Source of the DNA: Pohlia nutans
Taxonomy: Eukaryota > Streptophyta > Bryopsida > Bryales > Mniaceae
Length of the DNA stretch: 64,000 bases
Reading direction: 5' to 3'
Assembly: GCA_022496805.1 (NCBI GenBank)
Contig: CM040088.1
Span: forward strand, 41,629,436 to 41,693,435
Positions 35,748 through 46,291 of the stretch are shown piece after piece (within the stretch, counting starts at the first letter, position 1; the number at the start of each line of letters is the position of its first letter). The notes under the pieces were generated by a model. That model worked only from the letters and a program-made list of their open reading frames with translations. It did not search any database and had not been told where the DNA came from. The position numbers and the translations under genes are program-made.

Positions 35748-37391
35748 TTTCTGCATGCGCCTTAGGTTAATTACAAGTCCCTCTTATTACTTTATATAGT
35801 GAGTAACAAAACTGAGTATGTTTAATATTGTTTTCATTCAAAAAGCCATACCATATTAGAGTTATCTGCTAACTAGGTTGTCCAAACATGGGGTCCTTTC
35901 CCCCTCCTTTTGCAAACTTCGATTAGAAGAAATGTCAACTGACATTCCCAAAATTAGATAGCATGAAACTGCCTGCCAGTTGAGACCTAATGTTGCCCCA
36001 TGCGACTGAGACCTCATGCTTCGGTCCCATGCGGCTGACAGGAGATTTGAGTTTTAAACTTAGTGTTCGGTGGTAACCACCATAGATGACATTACAGAAG
36101 AGAGTTCCCCATAGATTTGTGCCATAGAGGAAAGAAGAGAGAGAGCACTAGCTGTGAAAAATAAAATGACGTCATCTTAGGGTTCTACCTTTTATATGGA
36201 GATCCTGGATTTAAATAGACTGACATCAAATTTGAGCTTTTGAATTATGAACACATGCAGCATGTCATAACAGAAACTCAACTTCAGTCTATTTCAGAAA
36301 CTCAACTGAATACAAATGCAAGACCAAAGTCAATTTCAGTCTATTTTTCCCCAAAACAACTTCACGTCTTGAGTTTATTTTTGCATAAGAGCTCAAGTTA
36401 TATTTTCGTACCTCGCCCTCTTTTTTTTGCAAATCCGAGGTCAACAACCCTTCTCTCACAGAGTTGGCGGATAACTCTATTCTTGTGAGAGTAATTCAAA
36501 CTTGTAAACATGAAAGTTGTAGTATACAACATTATATTGAACAATGCACAATGAACAAAATCAATTGTTGTTTGTAAATAATTGAATTTTAAAATTGATT
36601 ACCCAAATACTCAAATCAATACCTAGTTTGGAGATCACTAAAAAAGAAGCCATTGCATGAATTTTCAAGTCCTTAAAATGTTAATCTTTTTTTAGATATT
36701 GATACCAATGATTTTTTTTCAATTTTCCTAGGTAGCTAGCTTTTTTCACGATACTTTGGTGATACTTGGATGATGCTTGGTGTTACCATGATGATACTTG
36801 GGTAATACCTAGGAAAAAAAAAAAAAAAATTGCCTTCATAAAAAATTACAAGACACTATTGAATGAGTGAGTGCTTTCGATTACTATTCACCATGGTTAG
36901 TTGCTCTTGCTTAATGTCACGTGTCCCTATAGCTACTGATGTGATGTGGAATATCTCACATCATTTCATTGGGGGATGAAATGATGTGGGATATTCCACA
37001 TCATTATGTTGGGGGAAGGCAGCACTCAGAGAGGCTATTGAATGTTATGACACCTCGAGATACTGCCGTACGTGTGGGTCAGATTCAAATAGCCTAGTGT
37101 CGAAATTTGAATTTCCATGTCAGATTTTGAGAGGTTCATGTCACCCTAAACAAATCACAAGATGACATGTGGCAATTTAAGACAAAGATTAATTAACTCA
37201 GTGTGTTGAAACTGAGGGTGGTGCTGTAACTGAATCCTGAAAACTGCCATAATATGGTAATCAGGATAGTGTTTTTGCTAGAATTTCTGTGCAGAATGGC
37301 AGGAATGGGTACCCATAATCAGCTTGCCCAGCTCTTACTAAGTTATGCGAAGATCAATTTTCCTCGTACACTGGTCATGGAGAGTGTCATT
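35748..37391. other. Intergenic DNA with dispersed repeats
   Basis: Holds a copy of a repeat near 36720-36825 (CGATACTTTGGTGATACTTG, also at 44855) and copy 2 of the 29840 repeat (36845-37040), where TGTGGAATAT-TCACATCATT is itself doubled. No gene is supported; the 82-aa frame at 36240 has no features. Confidence 0.45.
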
Positions 37392-37626
37392 TTAACCCCC
37401 GAAGGACCAAGGATTCATGGTTTTAAAATGATAAATTCAATTGATCATATTGTGAAAAATACAATCCATATGAGACGAAATTTTATATCAGTGGAATCAG
37501 TGAAGAACATTGCATGTGTTGGTCAAACATGTAAATTTGAATAAAAAGTAGTCCACATAGAACCTACTCAAAAGTGTCAAAAAGACATGAAGCCCAATTT
37601 GGGCTCCTTGGTCCTTTAGGGGTTAA
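37392..37626. mobile_element. TTAA-flanked miniature element, 235 bp (group A, copy 3)
   Basis: Ends are TTAA-CCCCCGAAGGACCAAGG and GGTCCTTTAGGGG-TTAA. Closely co-linear with 13196-13433 (GTGAAGAACATT-CATGTGTT). Confidence 0.8.
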
Positions 37627-37934
37627 TATATGTAGGAGTGTGACTTTTGGGAGATCAATATAGAGCTGTGTAGAGATTACTGTGGGTACAAGAGTAAAAT
37701 CTATCGAAATCAAATCTTTTTATCACTATGTATTAGCCTGTTCAAAGTAGGAGGTTGTAGATGTACAACGAACAACCCCATTTTTATTCAAAGATCAATG
37801 ACCATAGACATTTGGCCAAGTGATCAATGGCTAGACATTTGCCCAAAGTCATGCTTACACCACTTGCTGACCAATTGTATGAATAGATGAGGTATTGTTG
37901 ATTACTAGGGTTAGTATAAATGACATGGCCAAGT
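37627..37934. other. Intergenic DNA, nothing recognised
   Basis: About 300 bases without a supported gene or element. Confidence 0.35.
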
Positions 37935-38103
37935 CACTACTAGCAAAGGCGTCGCTTCTCACTCACAATAGTGTCAAAATTCACTGTACACACTTGTCCT
38001 ACGTGATGAATCGCACTCACTAAGTCTTGAGCGCCTGGGTAGTGAGTGCGAAGTGGCGCCATTTGACTCACCAAGTGAAAAGCGACGCCTTCTCCTTGTA
38101 GTG
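37935..38103. mobile_element. CACTA-type MITE, 169 bp, AGT duplication
   Basis: CACTACTAGCAAAGGCGTCG at the left faces CGACGCCTTCTCCTTGTAGTG at the right; AGT lies outside both ends. Related copies: 38410-38583 (inverted) and 46118-46289. Confidence 0.85.
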
Positions 38104-38409
38104 AGTCTCCATACAGTTTCACACAATCATAGTAATTCTCATCCAAACAATGTTTTTCCATGCAAAGAGTTCCATATGTTTTGGGGAGAACTGCACTGTT
38201 CTTTGTACGGCATTGATTCCCCCCTCAATCAACTTCAGGACCATGAATTTGAATACTGATCCTGGCAATAGATCTACACAAGCGACACAGAATAGTCTAA
38301 ATGAACTTGTCCAGTGACAACACCAAAAAATTAGAAAATGCCTTACTTCTGAAACCAACTTCACAGTGATGGCTACAACATGAAAGTGGAATAAAATAAC
38401 TAAAGCTCA

Positions 38410-38583
38410 CACTATAAGGGGAAGGTGTCGCTTTTCACTCGGTAGGTGAGTCAAACGGGCGCCACTTCGCACTCACTGCCCAGACGCTCAAGGCTTGGTG
38501 AGTGCGATTCGTCATGTAGGACAAGTGTGTACAGTGAACTCTGACACTATTATGAGTGAGAAGCGACGCCTTTGCTACTAGTG
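38410..38583. mobile_element. CACTA-type MITE, 174 bp, TCA duplication, inverted copy
   Basis: CACTATAAGGGGAAGGTGTCG to CGACGCCTTTGCTACTAGTG, with TCA outside both ends. It is the inverse orientation of 37935-38103, about 300 bp away, so the pair can fold together. Confidence 0.85.
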
Positions 38584-39914
38584 TCACGGGTCCAAGCTTG
38601 GCAAGGTCATTCTTTCATGTCTAAGAACTCATATAAAAAATTAAAAGCATAAAACAACCTTTGAGACTTCTGTGACCTGTCCAGGTATATATATCAGAAA
38701 GCAAATACCTGCGTCGCAGAACTTCTGTAGCACGACGATCGAGGTCCTGAAAATCACCCAAATCGTCCCTGCCGGATCTACGAGGCGTGCAAGTGCCTGT
38801 CTTCTACACGAAAGCAAAATCTGCACTCAGAAGGCATTCGGTATGGCATAAAGGCGCAAGAGAAAAAAATGCGTGAGCCTATGGTCAGTGGTACAGAATT
38901 ATCATTCTGCGGACACGTTGAAGACAGCGATTGTAAAATATAAACTGAAACTCCAGGAAAGACAATTAAACCTCTTTCATGACGCTGCTGGCGGAGTCCG
39001 TCAGGGAATTATGCCAGCGTACATGCCTCTTGTCTTACGATCCCTTAGTTCCCTCATGACGAGCTTCATTTGAAGAGGAGGCCCTCTTCTCGCAATCAAC
39101 CTCTTCACTTTTCAAGAATTTCCTTGCAGAGGAAGCATCGAAACGCAGTGGCGCATTATTACCGGCGGTTTGGCAAAAAAAATCTTCTCTGTATTGTCGT
39201 ACCATTTCTCGTATGGACCTGCTACAGAGTACATTTGCAAGATGAAGCGATCTACGATGAAGATGTTCTTGCATAAAAGTGGATGCTCATACAATCTACC
39301 TCACTCTTCCATGTAAAGTGAGACAAAGTGAAGAATAAAAACCAATCTGTACTCATTATACATTCAAACCAGCACGACTACGGTTCGGCAACCCGACTCA
39401 GATTTCAAATGCACTCTGCAGGGGTTTCGGCCACTGTATTGCGCGCCCTAAACCCTTCTATTTACATCTTGCTTTAGAACCAGAAGATCGACTTCGATAC
39501 GCAGGAGGCAAACCAACTCTTGCATTGTCTAATTCTGAAGCTGAAGAGGATGTGATTTTAAATCATACGAAATAATTTTGAAAATCAAAATAATATTTGA
39601 GAGCAATTAGAGATTCTCCATGTTCTGGTTACGTATTTAAGTCCTCACTGAGAGAATGGTATGACGAGAAACAAACGTTTCCAACAGAACCATAAAGGAT
39701 TGGCAACCAGAAGCGGCTTAAACCCGAATTACAAAAAGAGGGCATATAACTTATTGATGACCAAGTCACTGGGTTGTACACCACAACAAAACCAATGAGC
39801 ATTGAAATTTCCCTCAACTTGCAACTACCCTTCCTCCACTGAAATGATCAAGGGATGACCTACCAAGGCGCTTTTTAGTATTAGTAATGCAAACAAAATG
39901 CATCATTCACTTTC
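38584..39914. other. Gene-like but unassigned DNA
   Basis: Base composition is more even than in the surroundings. On the minus strand, 38797-38711 could be an exon (DDLGDFQDLDRRATEVLRRR) with a fair acceptor and donor, and 39274-39035 is open for 79 codons. On the plus strand 38873-39073 is open for 66. I cannot join these into one gene, and an in-frame TAA follows the 79-codon frame. Possible relic of an unknown gene. Confidence 0.25.
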
Positions 39915-40720
39915 ATTTCTTGAAACCATTTCGAAACAGGCGTGTTTCAAGATTTTAGCACAGTAACAAAAACTTCGCTTAAGCAACTTGCTTAATTCCA
40001 AACATGTAACTTACAGGCATAGGGAAAATGTTCACGTTCTTTCTTGAGAAAATTTATCAACTCTGGAGAAGAAGCACAATATTGCATGAGCTCTTGCAAT
40101 CTCTTACTACTCCACAGCGGATATCATGGCTTTCGCTCAAAACAACAGATTCATAGCCGAGCAAATCAAACGTATCATTTTTTTTTTTTTCATTTCTTGA
40201 AATCAGGATTGTTTCAAGATTTGCGTACAATAACAGAAAATATGCTTAAGCGACATCAAATAACTTACTTAATTCCAAACATGTCACTTACAGGCGTAGG
40301 GAAAATGTCAAGTACGTACGCTCTTTCTTGAGAATAATTATCGAAGTAAAAATTGAGCTCCAATTGCCCTTGAAATATCTCACTACTCCAAACGAAAAAT
40401 CATAACAAAACAGCAGTTCCAGAACCGAGAAAATCATCCAACCTCCGAGTTTGCATTAGCGTTGGCAATTCGACCTAAACGTTTGGTTTCTTGAAATCAG
40501 GATTGATTCAAGATTTGAGCACAGAAACTACGCTTAAGCAACAACAAAAAGCGTGCTTAATTCCAAATATCAGGCATAGTAGGGAAATGTTAAGCACGCG
40601 CTCTCTCGAGTAAATTTAGAAGTGAAAAATTGAGCTTGAACTGCCCTTGCGATCTCTTCCTATCCCCTCAGCGGAAATCATGGAAACAACGGATTCACAA
40701 CCGAGGAAAGTATGAAACCT
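39915..40720 (+). repeat. Three imperfect tandem copies of a 240-300 bp unit
   Basis: Units begin near 39915, 40190 and 40488, each with TTTCTTGAAA-CAGG, GTTTCAAGATTT, CGCTTAAGCAA, TTAATTCCAAA, TAGGGAAAATGT and, later, GATTCA-A-CCGAG. Non-coding by frame comparison. Confidence 0.7.
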
Positions 40721-41169
40721 TCAAATGGTCATCTCAATGCAAGGCATGGAAAGAAATGGAGAGCAGTGCCAGAAACAGGGGATACCGAAGGTTGAAGAGA
40801 GACTTAATGTGGAGATGCAGAAACAGTTAATAATGTACCCGATGGAATGCGCCATGATTTGCTAATTTTTCTTGTGTGGAACGAAACAGGAGCAGCAACA
40901 ATCAGCGCATTCTGCGTCCTCGCAGCAATGCTCTGCAACCACCTCCCTCGCCGGAGAGGCCACCTCGCATGCTCCACCACCAACAACCAACTGCAGGCAC
41001 AATGGTCCCTATGTTCTCACTTAGTGTAAAGTATACCAAGTTACCAGTAAACCACGTCATTGCACCGTTGGTGCACCATGAATTTATGAACTGCAGAAAG
41101 AAAATTTCTTTTTGTATTATTTTGTTGGAGTGACATTGCAGTCTTCAATAATCTCATCACTCTGTAGTA
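40721..41169. other. Intergenic DNA upstream of the DnaJ pseudogene
   Basis: A Pro/Arg-rich 85-codon frame at 40876 has no recognisable domain. No J-domain remnant was found here. Confidence 0.35.
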
Positions 41170-41410
41170 CTCCCTCCGTTTCATAATGAGAGTCCCCTTT
41201 GCTGAAAAAATTGAGATTTAAAACAGAAATAGAGCCCATGTTGAAAGGGATGAAACACAATGGCAACTTTTGTAACCGTGTGTCTCAAAAGAAAGGAATG
41301 AAAAATGTAGGAAGTCAATGTAGGAAGGCAACACAATGAATGTGAATTCTTAAATTGACGCAATTTTATTTTTTTTGTGGTTTTGGACTCTTATTATGAA
41401 ACAGAGGGAG
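41170..41410. mobile_element. Stowaway-like (Tc1/mariner) MITE, 241 bp, TA duplication
   Basis: CTCCCTCCGTTTCATAATGA at the left faces TTATGAAACAGAGGGAG at the right with TA on each side. The CTCCCTCCGT end is typical of plant Stowaway MITEs. Confidence 0.87.
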
Positions 41411-41500
41411 TATTGCATTTCAATTGGCTATGCGATTGAAATTCTGATATAGAACAAACTAGGAGGATTTGTTTTGTGATTTCGGCATCCATTTGGAATC

Positions 41501-42717
41501 CATGTAGTTCACCCTTTGAAGGTGTCTTTGTAAGACCTGTACAATGACACATCGAAGAAGCTGTCTTTGTCTCGGAATGTCATCTGTTCCAAATGCAAAG
41601 GGTAAGATTCTGGGCCGTAAATTTGGGTAGAATTTGTGTTTTGATTAGCATGTCCGCGTTCAGGTCGTAATCTGCTTGTCAATAGTTATGCAAAGTGGTT
41701 GTTGATGAAGCTGATGATAGCAGGAGATGATATCAGGTGAATTGATGGCAAATAGGTTTTTGGTGATATTGTGTGTGGGTATTGATTCCTTGCCTGTTCC
41801 TCTTGTGGTGCATCAGAAGGATTCTGCGAGGGTGAGATTTGGAGGATTTTGAGTGAGTCCCTTGAATCGAGGATGAGTTTGCTATCATTCGAAGAGGTTC
41901 TTTCACTCAAGTTAGGCTGTGTTTTTTATTGTGCAGGAAGGGATCGAAAACAGGTGCATCCAGTCGCTGTGCAGAAGTCCACGTCGAGAAAGGAATGCAG
42001 CACGGGCAGAAATTACCTTCCAAGGCGAGGCGGATGAGGCGGTACGTCCCAATCACTACAACAGAATGAGGCTTTTCTCAGTGGTCACTTTTCATTCGGT
42101 GAGTGTAACTGGTCACATAAGACAAAGTTGATTTTTGTCTTATTTGACCAGTTACACTCACCAAGTGAGTAGTGACCACTGAGAAAAGACTCATTCTGCC
42201 GTAGTGAATGTGCATATTGATTGAAGTGTATTTGATGCTCGTTCTCATGGTTCACTATAATTCATCGGCCGCTTACTCTCACGATTTTTCTGTGCAGCCG
42301 GATACTGTTACGGGAGACATCGTCTTCGATTTGCAACAGAAGGAGCATCCCAAGTTCAAGGAGGAAGTGGAGCACACTCTCAGTCTGACAGAAGCTTTAC
42401 AGTGTGGCTTTCAATTTCCTCACGTACACACCTAGATGGACGACAGCTTCTAATCAAGTCGGTTCCTGGGGAGATTATATAGCCAGGTATTTAATCTGCA
42501 GGAATCTATTTCTCCTAATAGCTCGTCAGTCATAATCCGTTCATCTCTCTTTACAATATTTTGTGTTGACTGCTGTGAGGGTGTATCATTGAGGAAAGAA
42601 CGGCATCGGAGACTGAATTGTGGGCTTCTGGTTTCCGCGCAGGTCAACGATGAGGGTATGACACATTATCAGAGGCCATTCATGAAGGGCAGGCTGTACT
42701 TGCATTTTCCAGTGAAA
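41501..42717 (+). pseudogene. Type I DnaJ/HSP40 (ANJ1-like) pseudogene, C-terminal part
   Basis: Functional relatives are cytosolic HSP70 co-chaperones with J-domain, CxxCxGxG zinc finger and C-terminal substrate domain. Four pieces remain, in order, with introns between: 41501-41601 (VVHPLKVSL, stop, DLYN, SKKLSLSRNVICSKCKG), 41937-42041 (KGSKTGASSRC then VHVEKGMQHGQK), 42298-42486 (PDTVTGDIVF, QQKEHPKFK, THLDGRQLLIKS) and 42643-42717 (NDEGMTHYQRPFMKGRLY). Lesions: TAA at 41531 for Glu, loss of most of the zinc finger between the first two CxxC cores and AEVHVEK, a one-base deletion near 42012, shifted frames in the third piece, and TAG at about 42480 where Lys is expected. The J-domain is missing. 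Because introns persist it is a decayed duplicate and not a retrocopy. A MITE sits in one intron. Confidence 0.88.
42054..42206. mobile_element. CACTA-type palindromic MITE, 153 bp, AAT duplication
   Basis: CACTACAACAGAATGAG at the left faces CTCATTCTGCCGTAGTG at the right and the whole element folds back on itself (CAGTGGTCACT with AGTGACCACTG; GTGTAACTGGTCA with TGACCAGTTACAC). AAT flanks both sides. It lies in an intron of the DnaJ pseudogene. Confidence 0.88.
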
Positions 42718-43149
42718 CACAACATATATTGGTCGTGAAGCTCTTACATCTCGCATACTCCATCTAGAAACTCGTCGTTATATCAAATTATGTTGAAACT
42801 CCAATTATGTAGACACTCCAAAGAAAGGTTTAATAACTCATAATATAGATTTGCAACTTCATCATGTGAGTTTTAGCATAAAATGGTCCAGCATTTCCAA
42901 TGCTATTACGGCATTTCCAATAGTACAACAAAAAAATTGGTCTCCAATTTATTGTCAAGGTAATTAATATAACAATTTCATGGTTTCTACTTTCCAATGT
43001 ATCATAATATATCATTCGTCAATGGTAGTGCAGAGAGCAAAGAAGCCCTACTTTATTCATGATGTCCTACCGTAATAGTGATAACACTACAAAGTACTAA
43101 ATTGAATTAAGAAAATGTTTGCCAAGTTATATGAGACCAATCAACAAGA
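42718..43149. other. Spacer between the two pseudogenes
   Basis: AT-rich, no feature recognised. Confidence 0.35.
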
Positions 43150-43360
43150 GAATGATCTATGGTTGTCTTACTCGACCACTAAACAAAGTGTCGAACACGA
43201 CATTGAAAACGCATGTCCCTCTGTATCAGACATGGAATATATATAGAATATTCTTGAATATTTCATCCAAGTTATTTAAAACATTTGACACTCGTTTAAT
43301 TAAACAGTTGTTGTCAAACACCTAACATGATGTCAAGTTGGAAAATAGTATCAGACATGA
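43150..43360 (+). repeat. Direct repeat flanking PKS exon 3, downstream copy
   Basis: Shares TGTCTTACTCGACCACTA, GAATATTTCATC-AAGTT, TTTAA and ATGTCAAG-TGGAAAATAGT with 43965-44190. The two copies are on the same strand, about 800 bp apart, and bracket the last exon of the type III PKS gene. Confidence 0.7.
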
Positions 43361-43964
43361 TAACCCTAGAATGATCTCTAGAGCCTAGGAAAGCTTCGGA
43401 GAAGAGAGATCTCTATGTTGAACCCAGGCCCCAATGCCACCAATAATCCCCACTTGCACCCGGCACTTGTCGTTTGCGCACCCTCGCGCTCGGATTTCCG
43501 CCGCAGCTCGTCCAACACAAACAATATCGTCGGGCTGGAGCAATTCCCAAAGCTACGCAACACATCCCAGCTCGGCTGCAACTGCTTTCTTTCCAACCCC
43601 AACACCTGTTCTACGCCCTCCAACACCAAGGAAGCCCCTGGATGCATCACCCAAAACATCTCAGATTGGTTCATGGAAGCTCCCGCGACATCCCTTCCTG
43701 TACATATTACTTCCTGCAAGTGCTTGACAATGACTTCGTGCAACCCGTCTTTTTGCACGTGCCAAATGAGCCCGCTCTCGCTCAGATCGGCTCCGAGGAC
43801 GGCCTCGCTGTTCGGGATTACCATTTGGGCCGACCAATGGATCTCAAAGAGGGGATGCTCCCCAAAGACTCCACCTAATGTAACCACTCAAATTCATCAG
43901 TGTTTCCATCAAAGTAAAATTTAACACCTTTGTATACATTTCATTTGTTTTTTTATACCCTAAC

Positions 43965-44190
43965 GAGAATTGTCTTACTCGACCACTATGCAAAGTGTCG
44001 ATCACAACATCGAAGACGTCTAGTCGACAAACATATTCTTATAATATACCAGAAATATTATAGGATATTTGGGAATATTTCATCGAAGTTGTTTAATGTA
44101 CTTGACACTTGTCTAATTAGACAGTTGAAGTTAGACGATTAATAGAATGTCAAGCTGGAAAATAGTGTCAAAAATAATAGTTATGACCCT
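43965..44190 (+). repeat. Direct repeat flanking PKS exon 3, copy in intron 2
   Basis: See the downstream copy at 43150-43360. It is separated from the exon 3 acceptor by about 90 bases. Confidence 0.7.
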
Positions 44191-44239
44191 AACCGTATAT
44201 GTATGTCATAGAGTTAGGGAGAAGTAGACCTACACCACT

Positions 44240-44303
44240 GGTCCTTTGTCCGGTGGGCGTCGAAGCAAGGACACTTTATTCACGCGGCCTTGAAAGAGGA
44301 CCG
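44240..44303 (-). repeat. Conserved dispersed block, copy 3 (inverted)
   Basis: Reads, on the minus strand, GGCCGCGTGAATAAAGTGTCC then GCCCACCGGACAAAGGACC. It lies in PKS intron 2. Same words as 9683-9771 and 49716-49805. Confidence 0.5.
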
Positions 44304-45110
44304 GAGTTCATATATTTATGATTGTATATAGAATCATTTTTCTATATTCTAAACCCTTATATACACAATTATTTTCAGGTACACTCTAACACCCTTAATT
44401 TGTGTGCTTGGATGATAGTCATATTAATAGGAGAATCAAATAGTCTTCACGTATTTGTGAGTGACAAATATGCCATAATCAATGTTAATGTTAGTGGCAA
44501 GTGTGCAAGATATTCCAAAATGACATTGTAGAGGGGTCACATGAAGGGGATTGAGTCACTGGGGTTTGAATGTGAGGGTTGGAAAATGATACCCTCAAGT
44601 ATGATGTACGTGATTGCTAGCCTTTTTTAGATAGCAAAATTATTTTGAGAAAGAGCTGAAATACGATCCAAAACTCTTTCCTTTATCGTCAAAATATTCA
44701 TCCAAGCTGACATATTTTCATCCATTTGAGCAAGTTTTCATTCAGTTATGACGACTTCCTCTAAATTCTAGATGAAAGTGCTATAATGTTTGTTTCATGG
44801 GGTGTCACCCATTGATTTTTTTTCTTCAGTTTTCCAAGTAACCAGCTTTTTCCACGATACTTTGGTGATACTTGGTGTTACCATGATGATACTTGGGTAA
44901 TACCTAGGCAAATTTTGGCTACGAGTTCACCTAAATTTTTCTCAAGAATTTAGCTAGTTTTGCTCTCATATTTCCAAAACTCCTTCATTAGAATTAGCCA
45001 CTGTCTTTCAAGTGTAGCAATTTGGCTATTTTTAGCTGAAAAAACATCACTAGTGTCACCTGTTTTAAAATTGCAGAAAAATCCCTGGTGTCAGTTGGTA
45101 AAAGACTTAC
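44304..45110. other. Rest of PKS intron 2
   Basis: AT-rich intron DNA. A block at 44815-44910 repeats 36718-36825 (CGATACTTTGGTGATACTTG, GATGATACTTGGGTAATACC). Confidence 0.45.
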
Positions 45111-46117
45111 GACGGGGATCGAGGGCGGGGATGGGGTCGCAGCCCATGATGAGCGCAGCGGCGCCATCGCCGAGCGTGGCGTGAACCCAAAGGGCAGGCG
45201 AGAACCCGTCAGGCTGCGGGTTCAAGGTCTCCAGCTCCAACGATGGTTTTCGGAACGTCATGACGGAGTTGGCTTCCACGGCGATGACGAGCACGCGCGC
45301 ATTTTGGGCGCTCTCGGCGAGCAGTCGGCCGATACGCAGGACGGCGCCACCTCCCGAGAATCCAGTCTGGTACACACAGATGCGCTGCACTGTAGAGGCG
45401 AGGTGGAGTGCTCGCGCGATGGCGACGTCGACGCCGGGGACGGAGGTGGCACTTGTGGTGGTGAGCACCATGTGCGTGATGGCCGACAGGGGACAGCCCC
45501 ACTCGCGCACGGCGTTGCGCGTGGCCTCCACCGCGAGCTCAGTGATGACTTTGTTGGCAATGGCCAGTCGAGTGGAGAGGCTGGCGTCGTTGTGAGTTGC
45601 GAGCTCCGGGTGTTGCACGACGAGCTCAGGCGTGACGAATGTGTGGCGCTTGTCGATGCATGAACTGTCACCTGCACATTTGCATACATGCTCACGTGGA
45701 ATTCATACGGTCGTCTTGCAGAATGGGAAATCATGGATCAGAGGTCTGAGTACTTACACATGTATTTGAATTTGGCTTTGAGCTACTCATCACTGACACT
45801 GCACATTGCGAAGAGCTTGTCGTGGTATGTGCTCTGCTGGATCACATGAGCAGGAAACGCGGTGCCGATGGCCATGACACATGCTGGCCCTTCCGGCCGC
45901 GGCACCAGTGGAGCCGCTTGTTGTGTGAACAAAGACTCGGGAGCAGCATCCTCCATTGCCAGTACTGAAGCCATGATAAGAATTTGTGTGCTCTCTGTCT
46001 CAACGCACTCGATCAGCTGTGATATATGTAGCTAGCGCTCATTGCATGTGGTCTTTTTACCTGCAAAACGAGAGTCAAATGACAGGATGATTTGCACAAT
46101 ACCAAAATCAGTACTAA

Positions 46118-46289
46118 CACTACAAGCAGAGGCGTCGTTTCTCACTCTGTTCATTGTTGCTTTTCACTGTACATGCTTGTCCTAGCTACATGATGAATCG
46201 CATTCACCAAGTCCAACCAAAAAATTGGTGACTGCGAAGTGGCGCCGTTTGACTCACAGGAGTGAAAAGCAACGCCTTCTCCTTGTACT
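46118..46289. mobile_element. CACTA-type MITE, about 172 bp, upstream of the PKS gene
   Basis: CACTACAAGCAGAGGCGTCG at the left and AACGCCTTCTCCTTGTA at the right place it in the 37935/38410 family. Its last bases are degenerate and no target duplication remains. It lies about 145 bp upstream of the PKS start. Confidence 0.65.
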
Positions 46290-46291
46290 AA

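Larger units (their letters stand above)
43378..45974 (-). pseudogene. Type III polyketide synthase (chalcone synthase family), 3 exons, with nonsense codon and catalytic Cys replaced
   Basis: Active members extend acyl-CoA starters with malonyl-CoA. Exons on the minus strand: 45974-45758, 45671-45111, 43874-43378, total 1275 nt (424 codons plus stop). Intron 1 splits a Cys codon after its first base, the classic CHS position (MC-DSS). Family motifs are clear: EGPACVMAIGTAFP, GDGAAALIMG, FWVMHPGA, FGNCSSPTILFVLDE. His337 and Asn370 match alfalfa CHS His303 and Asn336. Lesions: TAG at 45785-45783 (codon 64) between SDE and LKAKFKYMC, and Phe177 where the nucleophile Cys164 belongs (VYQTGFSGG for YQTGCFGG). 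Phe215 appears as Leu and Phe265 as Trp, and GFGPG reads ALGPG. All four splice sites look intact and no frameshift exists. Intron 2 holds several repeats. It may be a recent pseudogene of an already non-ketosynthase paralogue. Confidence 0.88.

Noticed and set aside
43415..43924. 169-aa plus-strand frame
   Set aside because: Antisense of polyketide synthase exon 3.
45340..45380. Missing Cys explained by a local frameshift pair
   Set aside because: The motif aligns without gaps on both sides (YQTG before, GG and VLR after) at normal spacing, so a plain substitution is simpler.
45088..45663. 191-aa plus-strand frame
   Set aside because: Antisense of polyketide synthase exon 2, whose minus-strand frame has clear family motifs.
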